Shown: positions 20,751-31,956 of the stretch, piece by piece
Layout: each line of letters starts with the position of its first letter
Numbering within the stretch: the first letter of the stretch is position 1
Assembly: GCA_019119045.1 (NCBI GenBank)
Contig: DWXS01000031.1
Location: 28,615-92,614, forward strand
Reading direction: 5' to 3'
Source of the DNA: Candidatus Mailhella merdavium
GTDB lineage: Bacteria; Desulfobacterota; Desulfovibrionia; Desulfovibrionales; Desulfovibrionaceae
DNA: 64,000 bases
Notes under the pieces: model-generated
What the model was told of the DNA's origin: nothing
Database searches by the model: none
What the model saw: only the letters and a program-made list of their open reading frames with translations
Program-made: the position numbers and the translations under genes

Positions 20751-20903
20751 TGATTCGGCCCTTGAAATTCCGCAAAGTTCCCCCGGCTATCAGCCGTTCA
20801 AAAACGGCAAACGTCCGGAAAACGCCGGAAAACAAACGCCGCTCATGCCGCAGCCTTCTTTTGCAGAGGCTGCGGAAAAAACTCGGGACAGGCCTGCGCC
20901 GGC

Positions 20904-20928
20904 CGCCTGCAGGAACTTCCTGCAGGCG
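20904..20928. repeat. Near-perfect palindrome downstream of trpS (terminator-like)
   Basis: CGCCTGCAGGAA-C-TTCCTGCAGGCG. Confidence 0.55.
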
Positions 20929-20950
20929 ACCGACGCTGTGGCCCGACCCG

Positions 20951-21934
20951 CTACATATGCATGGCCTCGCGCACCAGATCCATGGTGGCGTTGATGGAAA
21001 GGGAGGCCTTTTCCCTTCCGGCGGCCAGAATTTCGTCAATCAGGCCCGGTTTCGCAGCAAAATGAGCGCGACGTTCATGCAGAGGCTCAAGAAACTTTCC
21101 GAGATTTTCAAGAAAAATCTTCTTGCACTGCACGCAGCCCATGGTTGCGCCCGTGCATCCCCTGCGCACTTCCTCCTGCGTCGCGCTGTCGGCCAGCAGC
21201 ACATGATAGGGGAAAAGATTGCACACATCGGGATTGCCCGGATCGGTCTTACGCAGACGGGCCGGGTCGGTGAACATGCCCTTTACCTTGGGTTCGATAT
21301 CCGCCATGACATCGCGCAGAAAAATGCCGTTGCCGTAGCTTTTGGACATTTTGCGCCCGTCCAGACCCGGGCATTTGGCCGCGGGAGTCAGACGCGCCTG
21401 CGGTTCGGGGAACACTTCGCCGTAAAAGTAGTTGAAACGACGCACGATTTCGCGCGTCAGTTCCAGATGCGGCAGCTGATCCTGACCTACCGGCACCCAC
21501 TGGGGGCGATGCTGAATGATGTCGGAAGCCATGAGTACCGGATATCCGAGAAAACCGTAATTTCCCAGATCCTTGGTGGTGATTTCCTGCTGCTGTTCCT
21601 TATAGGTGGGGTTGCGCTCCAGCCAGCCGAGGGGGGTGATCATGGAGAGCAGAAGATGCAGTTCCGCAGTTTCTTTGATATCCGACTGGCGGTAAATGGC
21701 ACACTTTTCCGGATCAAGCCCCACAGAAAGCCAGTCAAGAACCATTTCCCGCACATACTCGCGCAGATGGGACGTGTCCGCATAATCGCTGGTCAGCGCA
21801 TGCCAGTCGGCTACAAAGAAAAAACTTTCCATTTCTTCCTGCATGGCCACCCAGTTTTTCAGCGCGCCGAAATAATGTCCGATGTGCAGGGGCCCCGTGG
21901 GTCTCATGCCGGATACAGTACGTTCCTTTGCCAT
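20951..21934 (-). CDS. trpS: Tryptophanyl-tRNA synthetase
   Basis: SGMRPTGPLHIGHYFGALKNW, PVGQDQLPHLELTREI, LDGRKMSKSYGNGI (KMSKS). Confidence 0.97.
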   Translation of the reverse strand: MAKERTVSGMRPTGPLHIGHYFGALKNWVAMQEEMESFFFVADWHALTSDYADTSHLREYVREMVLDWLSVGLDPEKCAIYRQSDIKETAELHLLLSMITPLGWLERNPTYKEQQQEITTKDLGNYGFLGYPVLMASDIIQHRPQWVPVGQDQLPHLELTREIVRRFNYFYGEVFPEPQARLTPAAKCPGLDGRKMSKSYGNGIFLRDVMADIEPKVKGMFTDPARLRKTDPGNPDVCNLFPYHVLLADSATQEEVRRGCTGATMGCVQCKKIFLENLGKFLEPLHERRAHFAAKPGLIDEILAAGREKASLSINATMDLVREAMHM

Positions 21935-21970
21935 GACAGATACCTCCGAAAAATGATCGGCGAAACAGGT

Positions 21971-22645
21971 TCAGAACAGGTTGAAGAAGGAGAAGGCGAG
22001 TTCAGCCGACCACTCGATGAACGGCCCGAGGAGCGCGCCCAGGACTCCGGTCGCCAGCAGGACTATCAGAATGATGAAGCCCCAGCGTCCGAGTCTGGAA
22101 TACTGCCACGCCCACCGGCGCGGCAGAAAAGCCTCTACGATGTGACTGCCGTCCAGCGGAGGGATGGGCACAAGATTAATCCAGGCCAGCGCAAAATTGG
22201 ACAGCGTTCCCACAACGAACATACGCAGCAGAAAGTGAGCGGTGGAACCTTCCGCAATGCCGCTGACCTGAGCGTGATGCCACATAAGCGCGGCGCCGCC
22301 GGCGCAGACAAAGGCCACCAGAATATTGGCAAGAGGTCCGGCTACGGAGACCAGCAGCATGCCGCGTTCCGGATTTCTCATATTGCGAGGATTGACGGGA
22401 ACCGGCTTGGCCCAGCCGAAAACAAAGGGACTGGCCAGAGCGGTCAGCACAAACATGACCAGCCCCAGGGGATCGATGTGAGGAACGGGATTGAGCGTCA
22501 AGCGCCCCAACATGCGGGCGGACTGATCGCCGCAAAGGGAGGCGACCCAGCCGTGCGCGACTTCGTGAAGAATGATGCCGAAGAGTACGGGCACAAAAGC
22601 CACAGCCAGATTGGTGATACTGATGGAAAGAGAGGAATCGAACAT
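21971..22645 (-). CDS. Site-2 protease family (M50) membrane metalloprotease
   Basis: GIILHEVAHGWVASLCGD (HExxH) and LVPIPPLDGSHIVEAFLP. Confidence 0.92.
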   Translation of the reverse strand: MFDSSLSISITNLAVAFVPVLFGIILHEVAHGWVASLCGDQSARMLGRLTLNPVPHIDPLGLVMFVLTALASPFVFGWAKPVPVNPRNMRNPERGMLLVSVAGPLANILVAFVCAGGAALMWHHAQVSGIAEGSTAHFLLRMFVVGTLSNFALAWINLVPIPPLDGSHIVEAFLPRRWAWQYSRLGRWGFIILIVLLATGVLGALLGPFIEWSAELAFSFFNLF

Positions 22646-23094
22646 TCGATAGCCCTACCACGCTCCGCACCTGACCGCAAGGATAAGCAGCAGAAGAGAC
22701 CTTGTTCCCCTGCCCCGCCCGCGTGGAGCCGGAGGCGGCCTGTTGCGCTCCGTCTGTTCCAGAACTGCCCCCCGCGGGGGGGGACTTCTGCAGGAAGTTT
22801 GAGACAGTCGTTACCGCAACGGACACACCGTATCCGACGCGCAGCAACTCCCGAGATTGGAATATTTTCGTTTTGAAGCTGCTCCCGGAATCACGCGAAG
22901 CAAGGCTGCTCCGCAGCGCCGGAGCAACCTCGAACATTTTGCGGCACAGCCCTCCGATGGCGGCCGCAGAGCCGTATCTGTCGCCCGCAGAATATACAGG
23001 CACGAACAGCAGAGCAAACTCCAGAAGAGGCATGAAACCTGCAAGCCGGACCATAAGGAGGCCCTGTCGCAGATATGTCCAAGAGCAAAACGCT

Positions 23095-24540
23095 CTAGAA
23101 ATGGCTCTTGCGGCGCGAAGAAGAGGGAATGTCCAGAGCGGTACGATATTTGGCCACAGTACGCCGTGCGATATTCACCCCGAGCTGCTCCTTGAGGATT
23201 TCGCACAATCTTTCGTCGGAAAGCGGATTTTTCGGATCTTCTTCGGCAATGCACTTTTTGAGCAGAGCCTTCACGCTTTCCGACCCCACCTGACTGCCGT
23301 CGTCCATGCCGAGCGCGCTGTTGAAGAAAAATTTGAGTTCGAACGTTCCGTGCGGCGTAGCTACGAATTTGTTGGTCGTGATGCGGCTCACCGTGGATTC
23401 GTGCATGTTGATGTCGTCCGCGATATCCTTGAGAATGAGCGGCTTGAGCCTGGTCACGCCTTCTTCAAAGAAGGGACGCTGAAACTTCACGATACTTTCC
23501 ATAACCTTATACAGCGTGCGCTGACGTTGTTCCAGACTGCGGATAAGCCAGGTGGCCGAGCGCAGCTTTTCGTTCATGTATTCCTTGTCCTTCTCGGAAT
23601 TGAACGCCTCGCCGTCGCTGTACATGGTGCTGATCTGAAGATTGGGAAGCCCCTCGTCATTAAGCAGAATGACAAAATCGCCGTCCATCGGATACACATA
23701 GACATCAGGGCTGACGAACATGGGTTCGCCCTCGCCGAAGCTGGCCCCGGGCATGGGATCAAGAGACTGGATCACGTCAATGTATTCCTTGAGCGTGTCC
23801 ATATCCAGCTTGAACTTGCGCAGAAGAGGTTTGTAGCGGCAATTTTCCAGATCTTCCAGATGCTGGCGTACAAGTTCCACAAGGATGGGATCCCTGTCGT
23901 ACTTGAGGACTTCAATCTGCACCAGAAGGCATTCCTGCGGAGTGCGCGACGCTACCCCCACGGGGTCAAAACGCTGAACAGCCCTGACTACCGGCTCAAC
24001 TTCGACCGGGGTCACGCCGCCAAGTTCTGCAATTTCCTCATTGCTGGCCCGCAAATATCCTGCAGAATCCAGATTTCCGATGACCAGTTCGCCGATTTCC
24101 TTCTGCTCATCGCTCAGAGAGGAAAGACGAAGCTGCCACATCAAATGGGAATCCAGCGAGGGCTTGGCCGCATATCTGGCTTCAAGGCTGCTGATTTCTT
24201 CCGAAAGTTCGTATTCGCGGGAAGAAGCCAGTTTAGGCGCGCTGGACAGATCGCCGAGATAATCCTCCCAGTCTGCACTGCCCGCGATATCCCTGTCGTA
24301 GGCGTCCTGCTCCTCGTGGCGTTCCGCACTTTCCGTCCCGGCCGCAGCGTCGACGCCTCCGCGGCTCTCCGGCTGAATATCTTCGCCCTCCTCCAGAAAC
24401 GGATTCTCCATGAGCTCGTGCTGAACCGTATCAACCAGTTCCATACGCGACAACTGAAGCAGTTTGATCGCCTGCTGCAACTGCGGCGTCATGAGAAGCT
24501 GCTGACTGAGTTTCAGCTGTTGTTTAAGCTCAAGAGCCAT
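23095..24540 (-). CDS. rpoN: RNA polymerase sigma-54 factor
   Basis: MALELKQQLKLSQQLLMTPQLQQAIKLLQLSRMEL; RpoN box ARRTVAKYRTALDIPSSSRRK; STVSRITTNKFVATPHGTFELKFFF. Confidence 0.97.
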   Translation of the reverse strand: MALELKQQLKLSQQLLMTPQLQQAIKLLQLSRMELVDTVQHELMENPFLEEGEDIQPESRGGVDAAAGTESAERHEEQDAYDRDIAGSADWEDYLGDLSSAPKLASSREYELSEEISSLEARYAAKPSLDSHLMWQLRLSSLSDEQKEIGELVIGNLDSAGYLRASNEEIAELGGVTPVEVEPVVRAVQRFDPVGVASRTPQECLLVQIEVLKYDRDPILVELVRQHLEDLENCRYKPLLRKFKLDMDTLKEYIDVIQSLDPMPGASFGEGEPMFVSPDVYVYPMDGDFVILLNDEGLPNLQISTMYSDGEAFNSEKDKEYMNEKLRSATWLIRSLEQRQRTLYKVMESIVKFQRPFFEEGVTRLKPLILKDIADDINMHESTVSRITTNKFVATPHGTFELKFFFNSALGMDDGSQVGSESVKALLKKCIAEEDPKNPLSDERLCEILKEQLGVNIARRTVAKYRTALDIPSSSRRKSHF

Positions 24541-25070
24541 AGACCCATCCTTCCGAAATGAGATTATGCAAAAAATATGCTATAGAAAAAAAGATGAACA
24601 ATATCTTACGATCTGAATCTAACACAGAGCGGTTTTTATGGCAAGCCTAATGCAAATATCCCGTAACAGCAGACAACTTTTCAGAATACTTCCTTTTAAT
24701 CTGCCGTTTTCCCTTCTCGACGTTTCTCCGCCGGAAAAAAGCTGCGATCTTTTCCGCGTCAAGGCTTTTTATCTTCGCATCTCCTGCAAAACGCGGGCAG
24801 AGCAACGCTCCGCATACGGAACGCAGACGCCGCCGTCGGCCCGCTTTCTGTCTCAACCTGGCGACGAAAAAAACACTGCGGATAGCGCAATGGATGAAAA
24901 GCCTCCGCCTTTGCCGAGGCCTCCCGTCATCGCATCCTTCACGTCAGTATTCATACCCCGCGCGCTGCCGGCAAAAGCGCAGAGCCTCCGTACAGCCTTT
25001 TCCCTCTGGAGAAATGGAAAAAATACGGGGCAGACTCAAAAAATTTTTCTGTGGCGCTCCAAATCAATAA

Positions 25071-25107
25071 GGGGAAGGTCTGCCTCTGCAAAAGGCATCC
25101 CTTCCCC
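25071..25107. repeat. Stem-loop in the galU-rpoN intergenic region
   Basis: GGGGAAGG-tct-GCCT-loop-AGGC-at-CCTTCCCC. Confidence 0.5.
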
Positions 25108-25356
25108 GAACTACAGGTTTCTCTTACGCATCGAAAGCCGCATGTACGGAGCAGGCGGGGAAAAACGGCTTACTCTGCCTGAGGCCTGCCCTTCGACCAT
25201 TCTTTCTGGACAGAGTCCGCACAGTCACGGTCGACAGACAGCCAAGCTCCGAAAGCCCGTTGCCTCAAAATTCACAGTTTCAGGCAGAAATATATCTCTT
25301 CCCTTCGCCCTTTCGTACACAGACTTATTGCCGAACAGTCTGCAGCTTCACGGGAA

Positions 25357-26229
25357 TCAGACCTGATCGCCGAGCATCTTACGCACGCGCGCAAGCAGTT
25401 TGGGTTGCAGGTGTTCTTCCTTGAGCGCGAAATAAAGATTTGCCGTCAGATAATCTACCCAGTCTCCGGCATCAAAGCGTTCGCCCTTCATCTTCACGGC
25501 CAGCATACCGCGCTCTTTCGCCAGGGAAGCAAGCGCGTCCGTCAACTGAATTTCCCCGCCATGTCCGGGCTTGATGTTACGCAGATGACGGAAAATATCC
25601 GGCGTCAGCACATAGCGTCCGATGATGGCCAGATTTGACGGAGCCTTGTCCACAGCGGGCTTTTCCACCATATCGGTAATTTCATACACGCCGTCACGGA
25701 ATTCTCTGCCGGCTATGATACCGTATTTATCCACCTTGTGATGAGGAACTTCCATGACGCCGATGACCGGCTTTCCTTCTGCCCGGGCAACATCCACGAG
25801 CTGCTGCACGCCGGGAACATGGTTGATGATCAGATCGTCCCCCACCATGACCACAAAAGGTTCGTCCCCGACGGCATTTTCCGCACAGAGGACGGCATGA
25901 CCGAGGCCGAGCTGCTTCTTCTGGCGCACGGCCATAACGTTCACCATTTCGGCCACTTCGCGCACTTTGGCCAGCAGTTCCGTCTTGCCGGCCCGTTCCA
26001 GAACGCTTTCCAGATGGAGATTGTAGTCAAAGTGATCTTCAATGACGCTCTTTTCCCTGTTGGTGACGAACACCACGTCCGTTATGCCGGAGTGCATGGC
26101 CTCTTCCACAACATACTGGATCACGGGCTTGTTGTAGATGGGCAGCATTTCCTTGGGGATATTCTTGCTCGCAGGCAGGGATCTCGTCCCCCACCCGGCA
26201 ACGGGAATGACAACCTTGCGTATATTCAT
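25357..26229 (-). CDS. galU: UTP-glucose-1-phosphate uridylyltransferase
   Basis: MNIRKVVIPVAGWGTRSLPASKNIPKEMLPIYNKPVIQYVVEEA, VMVGDDLI; ATG at 26229. Confidence 0.96.
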   Translation of the reverse strand: MNIRKVVIPVAGWGTRSLPASKNIPKEMLPIYNKPVIQYVVEEAMHSGITDVVFVTNREKSVIEDHFDYNLHLESVLERAGKTELLAKVREVAEMVNVMAVRQKKQLGLGHAVLCAENAVGDEPFVVMVGDDLIINHVPGVQQLVDVARAEGKPVIGVMEVPHHKVDKYGIIAGREFRDGVYEITDMVEKPAVDKAPSNLAIIGRYVLTPDIFRHLRNIKPGHGGEIQLTDALASLAKERGMLAVKMKGERFDAGDWVDYLTANLYFALKEEHLQPKLLARVRKMLGDQV

Positions 26230-26417
26230 AGTCAACCTCCATGGGCGGCCGTCGAAAGCGTTGCTTCGCCCCGCAGTAGCGGATGTATCGCTCCGCATGC
26301 TCCACAAACGGAAACAGCGTGCGACTCTCTGGGCGTACCATGCCAGACTTGTGCCCCGAGGTCGAGAAAAAGTCTGCAATTTCCGTCAATTTTCCAGACA
26401 TGTTCAGCCTGGGCAGA

Positions 26418-27089
26418 CTACTGCGCCTTATCTTCCTTTTTCACATCTTCCGCCGGGGAAGGAATAATCCTGCATGTCAGGCGTCCGAAAATACGGACAA
26501 ACACTCCGACCGTCAGCGCGGAAAGCAAGGTTCCCTCGCGCAGACCGACAACGCTTCCCAGCGAAATAAAGCCCAGAAACGCGGACAGACAAACCAGAGA
26601 CACATCGAACAGCACTTTGATATTTCCGAACTCCTTATGCGAACGATAGGCAATGGCCAGCACCATACCTTCTCCGGGCTGAACCGTCGTCTTACTGGCA
26701 AGTTCTATGCTGATGCCGAGGCCGAGGACGGCATTGCCCGCCATGGACATGACCACCTGCCACGGGTACGACGATACCGTCCAGGATGAGGTGATCCACA
26801 TCCACAGGTCAATGAACAGACTGAACAGGAACACGGCGGGAAGCTGGAGCAGCGCACTGAGCTTGAAGGTCGGGCCCAGCAGAAATTTCTGCGCAACAAC
26901 AAACGTAATATTGATGAGGAAGGTCCAGGTTCCGAGGCTCAGCCCGCATATGGCCGTTACCGTGTACGGAAGGCTGGTGATGGGCGTGGTGCCGAGATGG
27001 GCGTTGGTGACAAGGGCTATGCCGATTGCAGAGATAAATGTCGATAAAACAAAAAGCCCATACCTGAACAGGGAAAACTGAAACCGCAT
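26418..27089 (-). CDS. YczE/YitT-type multi-pass membrane protein
   Basis: MRFQFSLFRYGLFVLSTFISAIGIALVTNAHLGTTPITSLPYTV...; several hydrophobic helices; ATG at 27089. Confidence 0.78.
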   Translation of the reverse strand: MRFQFSLFRYGLFVLSTFISAIGIALVTNAHLGTTPITSLPYTVTAICGLSLGTWTFLINITFVVAQKFLLGPTFKLSALLQLPAVFLFSLFIDLWMWITSSWTVSSYPWQVVMSMAGNAVLGLGISIELASKTTVQPGEGMVLAIAYRSHKEFGNIKVLFDVSLVCLSAFLGFISLGSVVGLREGTLLSALTVGVFVRIFGRLTCRIIPSPAEDVKKEDKAQ

Positions 27090-27846
27090 ATCAAACTCCG
27101 GAAAAACAAACAGACGCGGGGATGTCGCGCCGAGGACAGATCCCGGATCTTTCGGCTCCTTTCGCCGATAAAAAATATGCGGTCGGAATATGCTGGAGCA
27201 CATCTCGAAACGGATATGCCCTTCTAGTGCCTTTTGCCGGAACAAGAAGTCAAAAAGCCTTACAGCCCTGGCCTCTGGCAAGGGACAGTTCGCAATCGCA
27301 AAGCCTTCGAAAGGAAAACTGTGGGAACCAAGGAACGCAAAAAAATAACGTCGTCACAGGAAATGGTCAAACGACGTGAAAATCGTCACGTTCAGCATGC
27401 CGAAAATATTCGTTCAGCCCGTCCCAGGGCAACGAAAAAGCAGCGAAGACGAGTCATCACGCCGACTCGCAGCAGAGCGACAAGACAGCGCATGCGCGTC
27501 CAATCGGACGCTTCGCGCCCCCTCCGGGTGGAACATCATCCCCTGAAAAGTGGGGGAATCCTCCTTATTGAGTCCGGACAATTCCGCCGATGAGGGGAGA
27601 CGCGAAAACGCCTTTCCGTTCGGAACCTTAGCGCGTTTTGCGCTTAAAATATCTGTCGGCCAGGATGCCACGTTCCAGATCGCAGGCTTCGCGCCTCCGC
27701 CGGAGCCTGCTCTGCTGATCATGCCCGTACGCCCTGCGGGCTACAAACACGGCCCTGCGAGCCGGCCGTCAGGAGCGGACTGCTCCGGCGTCGCGCCGCA
27801 GTCCCGTTCCGCCTGTCCCCGGGAGCGTTTTCACAACAAACTTGCT

Positions 27847-29208
27847 CTAGCCCAGCACTCTGCGCACGATATCCGCGATCTCTCTTGCCAGACGCTGGAC
27901 AACATCCTCCCGCACGCTTTCCACCATGACGCGGCAGACATTTTCCGTTCCGGAGTAGCGCAGAAGAACTCTTCCCCGTTTTTCCGGCTCCGCAAGCTCC
28001 GCTTCCGCCGCACGCACGACTTCCTGAATTTCCGAACACTCCTCAAGCGGCGGCTTGCGCTGCACAGGCACGCTGATCAGGCGTTGCGGGTACAGTTGAA
28101 GCAGATCCGCCAGTTCGGAAAGCGGGCGTTTGCGCTCGCGCATGATGCGCAACACCTGAAGCGCAGCCAGAAGGCCGTCTCCTGTCGTACTGTAATTGCG
28201 GAAAATGAGATGCCCAGACTGTTCTCCGCCCAGAGTCGCGTCAAGCCGACGCATGGCTTCCCCGACATAGCGATCGCCCACTCTGGTACGCTCCAGCCTG
28301 CCGCCGCGTTCCTCCATGAATACTTCAAGAGCCATATTGCTCATGACCGTACCCACCAGCACATTGTCATGCAGCGTGCCGTGACGCATCATATCGTCGG
28401 CGCACAGAGCCATGATCTGATCTCCGTCAAGGATGCGTCCTTTTTCGTCGGCCACGATGAGCCTGTCCGCATCTCCGTCCAGCGCAAGCCCGATATCCGC
28501 ACGCACTTCGCGCACCCGGGCCTGCATCGCCTCGGGATGCAGCGCACCGCACTGGTAATTGATATTCAGACCGTCCGGCTGCGTCCCCATCCGGAACACT
28601 TCCGCCCCGAGTTCCTCAAGGGCCAGAGGCGCAACCTTGTAGTTCGCGCCGTTGGCGCAGTCGATGACCACCCGCACCCCTTCCAGCGTCAGATTCAGGG
28701 GAAAGGTGTTTTTAAGGTACACGATATAACGCCCCGGAGCGTCCACAATCCGGTATGCCCGGCCTATTTTATCAGAAGGCGGGTATTCCCACTCGTGATC
28801 CCGGTCGAGAACAAGTTCCGCCATGCGATCTTCAACTTCATCGGGCAGTTTAATGCCCTCCCGGTCAAAGAACTTTATCCCGTTGTCATGATAGGGATTA
28901 TGCGAAGCGGAAATCACCACGCCGAAATCGGCCCTCATATTGCGCGTAAGAAAGGCAATGGCCGGCGTCGGCAGCGGCCCGACCTGAAACACGTCCATCC
29001 CCGCTGCACACAGACCGGCCGTCAGCGCGGTTTCAAACATATATCCCGAAAGCCGGGTATCCTTGCCGATAATCACCGTATGCCGCCGTTCCCCATCCCG
29101 GAACAGCGTTCCTGCGGCAAGACCCAACCGCAACGCCATATCTGCCGTCAGGGGCCATACATTAACCCGCCCCCGCAGGCCGTCCGTGCCAAAAAGTCTC
29201 TGACTCAT
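27847..29208 (-). CDS. glmM: Phosphoglucosamine mutase
   Basis: [35 protein letters not shown] (phosphoserine loop), [26 protein letters not shown]. Confidence 0.97.
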   Translation of the reverse strand: MSQRLFGTDGLRGRVNVWPLTADMALRLGLAAGTLFRDGERRHTVIIGKDTRLSGYMFETALTAGLCAAGMDVFQVGPLPTPAIAFLTRNMRADFGVVISASHNPYHDNGIKFFDREGIKLPDEVEDRMAELVLDRDHEWEYPPSDKIGRAYRIVDAPGRYIVYLKNTFPLNLTLEGVRVVIDCANGANYKVAPLALEELGAEVFRMGTQPDGLNINYQCGALHPEAMQARVREVRADIGLALDGDADRLIVADEKGRILDGDQIMALCADDMMRHGTLHDNVLVGTVMSNMALEVFMEERGGRLERTRVGDRYVGEAMRRLDATLGGEQSGHLIFRNYSTTGDGLLAALQVLRIMRERKRPLSELADLLQLYPQRLISVPVQRKPPLEECSEIQEVVRAAEAELAEPEKRGRVLLRYSGTENVCRVMVESVREDVVQRLAREIADIVRRVLG

Positions 29209-29257
29209 GCCCTTACCTCATGAACACGGCGCAGCGTTTCCGCGCGCCCGGACAATA

Positions 29258-30217
29258 TCATTCCTGCTTTTCCGCATCTTCTTCCTCGGACGATTCTTCC
29301 CTTCGCGTCAACTGAACGTCCAGATTTTCCACATCAATCAGATGCGCACCCGGAGGAAGCATCACCAGTACCGACACTCTGGTGCTTGCTCCCGGAGCAA
29401 GTTCCGGCACGCGGGCAAGAACCCGTATCGAGGCAAGATAATTCGCATCTTCCTTTCTGGCTTCCGGCACGTCAACACGCAGTTTCACGCGCGGAGGTTC
29501 CACCATATATTCCCGCAACTCCCCGCCGTCCAGCTGTACCAGACGTTCCAGATCCAGCAGCTCCGTCTTTGCCGCGAGCGTATAGCGCAGCGTCGTCACA
29601 GGAGGCGTCACCTCGACGAGATCCGGCGCGGCAATAGCCAGACTGACGCTGCGCGCCCCGGCCTCCGTCTCCCGGTTGGCATCGTAAACAACGTCAAGCT
29701 TGTCCAGCGTTCTGACAATATGTTCCGGCCCCTGAACCGTCACAAAGGAAGGTTCCAGCACGGTGCTGGCCAGCCGCAGCTCGGAAGACTCTCCCGGAGG
29801 AGTTACCAGAGCCTCGAGCGGCACAATTTTTTCCGCCAGCGCGTCCACTTCAAGGACGAGACGGTTGGGGCGGGAACTGACAACCTCATACGCCTTGAAT
29901 TCCAGCAAACTGCCCGGCTCGAGGGGAATCACATTGGCCCCGCGTTTCACTTCGGACAAATCAACTGTATAGGTCAAATCCCTGTCGTGCAGACTGCGCA
30001 GCAGTTCCGCAGGGCCGCGCAGACGCACGTTGACTCTGTTGATCATGCCCTCTTCCACCATGAGACCGGAAGGCAGGCCCCTGTACTCCACTCTCACGGC
30101 CACGTCGGCTTCCACCTGCGCGCTGCCCGTGACTACATACCACAGCCCCACCGCGAACACGAGGGAAAGCATCAGGGAAAAAAGCGTTTGCAGGTGCTGC
30201 TTACTGATTGAGAACAT
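29258..30217 (-). CDS. YbbR-domain protein (CdaR-like regulator of CdaA)
   Basis: Single N-terminal TM followed by YbbR-type repeats (VRVEYRGLPSGLMVEEGMINRVNVRLRGPAELLRSL); next to cdaA. Confidence 0.88.
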   Translation of the reverse strand: MFSISKQHLQTLFSLMLSLVFAVGLWYVVTGSAQVEADVAVRVEYRGLPSGLMVEEGMINRVNVRLRGPAELLRSLHDRDLTYTVDLSEVKRGANVIPLEPGSLLEFKAYEVVSSRPNRLVLEVDALAEKIVPLEALVTPPGESSELRLASTVLEPSFVTVQGPEHIVRTLDKLDVVYDANRETEAGARSVSLAIAAPDLVEVTPPVTTLRYTLAAKTELLDLERLVQLDGGELREYMVEPPRVKLRVDVPEARKEDANYLASIRVLARVPELAPGASTRVSVLVMLPPGAHLIDVENLDVQLTRREESSEEEDAEKQE

Positions 30218-30956
30218 TCGTCAAAATCCGTTCCAGGCGATCCTGTGTCAGGGGATTGGAAAGTCGACCGGACTGAGCCAGCGTCACCTCGCCGCGCTCT
30301 TCGGAAACCACCAGAGCCACAGCGTCGCTGACCTCCGTCACACCAAGCGCAGCCCTGTGTCTGGTTCCAAAGTGCTGACGTTCCACGGCGGCAAGGGGCA
30401 GGACGCAACCTGCCGCGGCAATACGGCCGTTCTTGTCGATGATCACCGCGCCGTCATGCAGCGCGGTATTGGGAAAAAATATGGTGAACAGCAAATCCCG
30501 GGAAACTTCCGCATCCAGCCGCACGCCCTTGGACATGAAATCTCCCAGCGGCATCTGCTTTTCCAGAACGATAATCGCACCGATATGCTTTTGCGCCAGC
30601 TCCAGAGAGGTGGAGGCAAGCAGCTGTATCTGTGCCTCGCGCAGCGTCTGACGACGCTTGAACAAAGAACGTATGCTGAAGCGGGAAAGAGCCTGACGTA
30701 TGTCTTCGTGGAACAGCACAACGATGATCAGAACCAGAGATCCGAACACCTTTTCCAGCAGCCAGCCCAGCGTGAACAGGCCCAGCACCTGAGCCAGCGT
30801 GTACACCACCAGCAGTACCATAAGCCCGTTGAGTGCGGCGACGGCTCGTGTGCCGCGCACAAAGCTGATGGTATAATAAAACAGGCAGGCAACAGCGAGG
30901 ATATCCAGAATATCCCGCCAGGAAAAAGGAAACTGCGCCAGCAACGGCATACTCAT
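30201..30956 (-). CDS. cdaA: Diadenylate cyclase CdaA (DisA_N/DAC domain)
   Basis: Three N-terminal TM helices; NTALHDGAVIIDKNGRIAAAGCVLPL (DGA motif) and GTRHRAALGVTEVSDAVALVVSEERG (RHR motif). Confidence 0.95.
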   Translation of the reverse strand: MSMPLLAQFPFSWRDILDILAVACLFYYTISFVRGTRAVAALNGLMVLLVVYTLAQVLGLFTLGWLLEKVFGSLVLIIVVLFHEDIRQALSRFSIRSLFKRRQTLREAQIQLLASTSLELAQKHIGAIIVLEKQMPLGDFMSKGVRLDAEVSRDLLFTIFFPNTALHDGAVIIDKNGRIAAAGCVLPLAAVERQHFGTRHRAALGVTEVSDAVALVVSEERGEVTLAQSGRLSNPLTQDRLERILTNVLNQ

Positions 30957-31861
30957 TCTCCGCAGCAGGCGTCGACCAGACGCAGAGCCTGAGCAGTCGA
31001 AGCAACGTCATGCACCCGATGATGCTCCACGCCGCGCGCAGCCATGAGTGCGGTCATGACGTCCGTCGCCTCGCCTCGTTCCGCTCTGTCCAGTCCGAGC
31101 AAATCGCCGAAGATGGATTTCTGCGATATGCCGAGCAGCACGGGCCGCCCCAAAACGAGCAGTCTGTCCATACCGCGCAGCAACGCAAGATTATGGTCAA
31201 GACGTTTCCCGAAACCGATGCCGGGATCCAGAAGGACATGCTCCTCAGGCAGTCCGGCCCGGACAAGCATATTCATGTTCTTTTCAAAAAATGCCAGAAC
31301 CTCATCCAGCACATCATCATACTCCGGCTCCTTCTGCATGCTTCCCGGCCGCCCCTGACAGTGCATGAGAACATAACCGGGCTGAAAGGAAACCAATGCT
31401 TCAAGCAGCTCCGGTTCCCACGAGAATGCCGAAATATCGTTGATGATATCCGCGCCCGCCTCCAGAACGGCCCGGGCAACGCCGGAACGCCAGGTATCTA
31501 CCGAAAGCAGAGGAAAAGCCGCGCCGCGTTCCCGATATTTCCCCCTTTCTTCCAGAAGCCCGGAAAGAACAGGCAGTACACGTCTTTTTTCCTCTTCAGC
31601 AGGCACATCCTCCGCACCGGGACGGGAAGAAGCCCCTCCCAGATCCAGAACGTCCGCACCCTGTCCGCACAGGCTCCGGGCGTGCCGCAATGCGCTTTCC
31701 GTATCGGCGTGCCGATTTCCGTCATAAAAGGAATCCGGCGTAATATTGACAATGCCCCAGATATAGCGGCCGAACCGCGACGCAGGACAAGGCTGTCCTC
31801 CCCGAATTCTCCAGACCGGGCGATCTGAACGGCGATCGGCTTTCTGTTCGTCCCGAAGCAT
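30953..31861 (-). CDS. folP: Dihydropteroate synthase
   Basis: IWGIVNITPDSFYDG, DLGGASSRPGAEDV, VLMHCQGRPGSMQ, LDPGIGFGKRLDHNLALLRG; ATG at 31861 has AGGG upstream. Confidence 0.95.
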   Translation of the reverse strand: MLRDEQKADRRSDRPVWRIRGGQPCPASRFGRYIWGIVNITPDSFYDGNRHADTESALRHARSLCGQGADVLDLGGASSRPGAEDVPAEEEKRRVLPVLSGLLEERGKYRERGAAFPLLSVDTWRSGVARAVLEAGADIINDISAFSWEPELLEALVSFQPGYVLMHCQGRPGSMQKEPEYDDVLDEVLAFFEKNMNMLVRAGLPEEHVLLDPGIGFGKRLDHNLALLRGMDRLLVLGRPVLLGISQKSIFGDLLGLDRAERGEATDVMTALMAARGVEHHRVHDVASTAQALRLVDACCGE

Positions 31862-31896
31862 TGCTGTTCCCTGTTTCAAATCAAAAATTGACGCTC

Positions 31897-31942
31897 AAAA
31901 AAGGCCGCGCCGGATTCGCCTTCTGTGAAGGCGGATCCGGCG
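31897..31942 (-). terminator. Rho-independent terminator of ftsH
   Basis: Reverse strand CGCCGGATCCGCCTTC-ACA-GAAGGCGAATCCGGCG followed by CGGCCTTTTTT. Confidence 0.85.
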
Positions 31943-31956
31943 GAATGAAGCATCCG

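Noticed and set aside
24638-25366. 242-aa plus-strand ORF between rpoN and galU
   Set aside because: Low-complexity translation with no recognisable motif, overlapping the galU end; treated as non-coding.
27282-27846. Possible RNase P RNA or glmS-like element upstream of the YczE gene and 3' of glmM
   Set aside because: Several short hairpins (e.g. GCGTCC-AATC-GGACGC) are present, but signature motifs such as GAGGAAAGUCCGGGC are missing.
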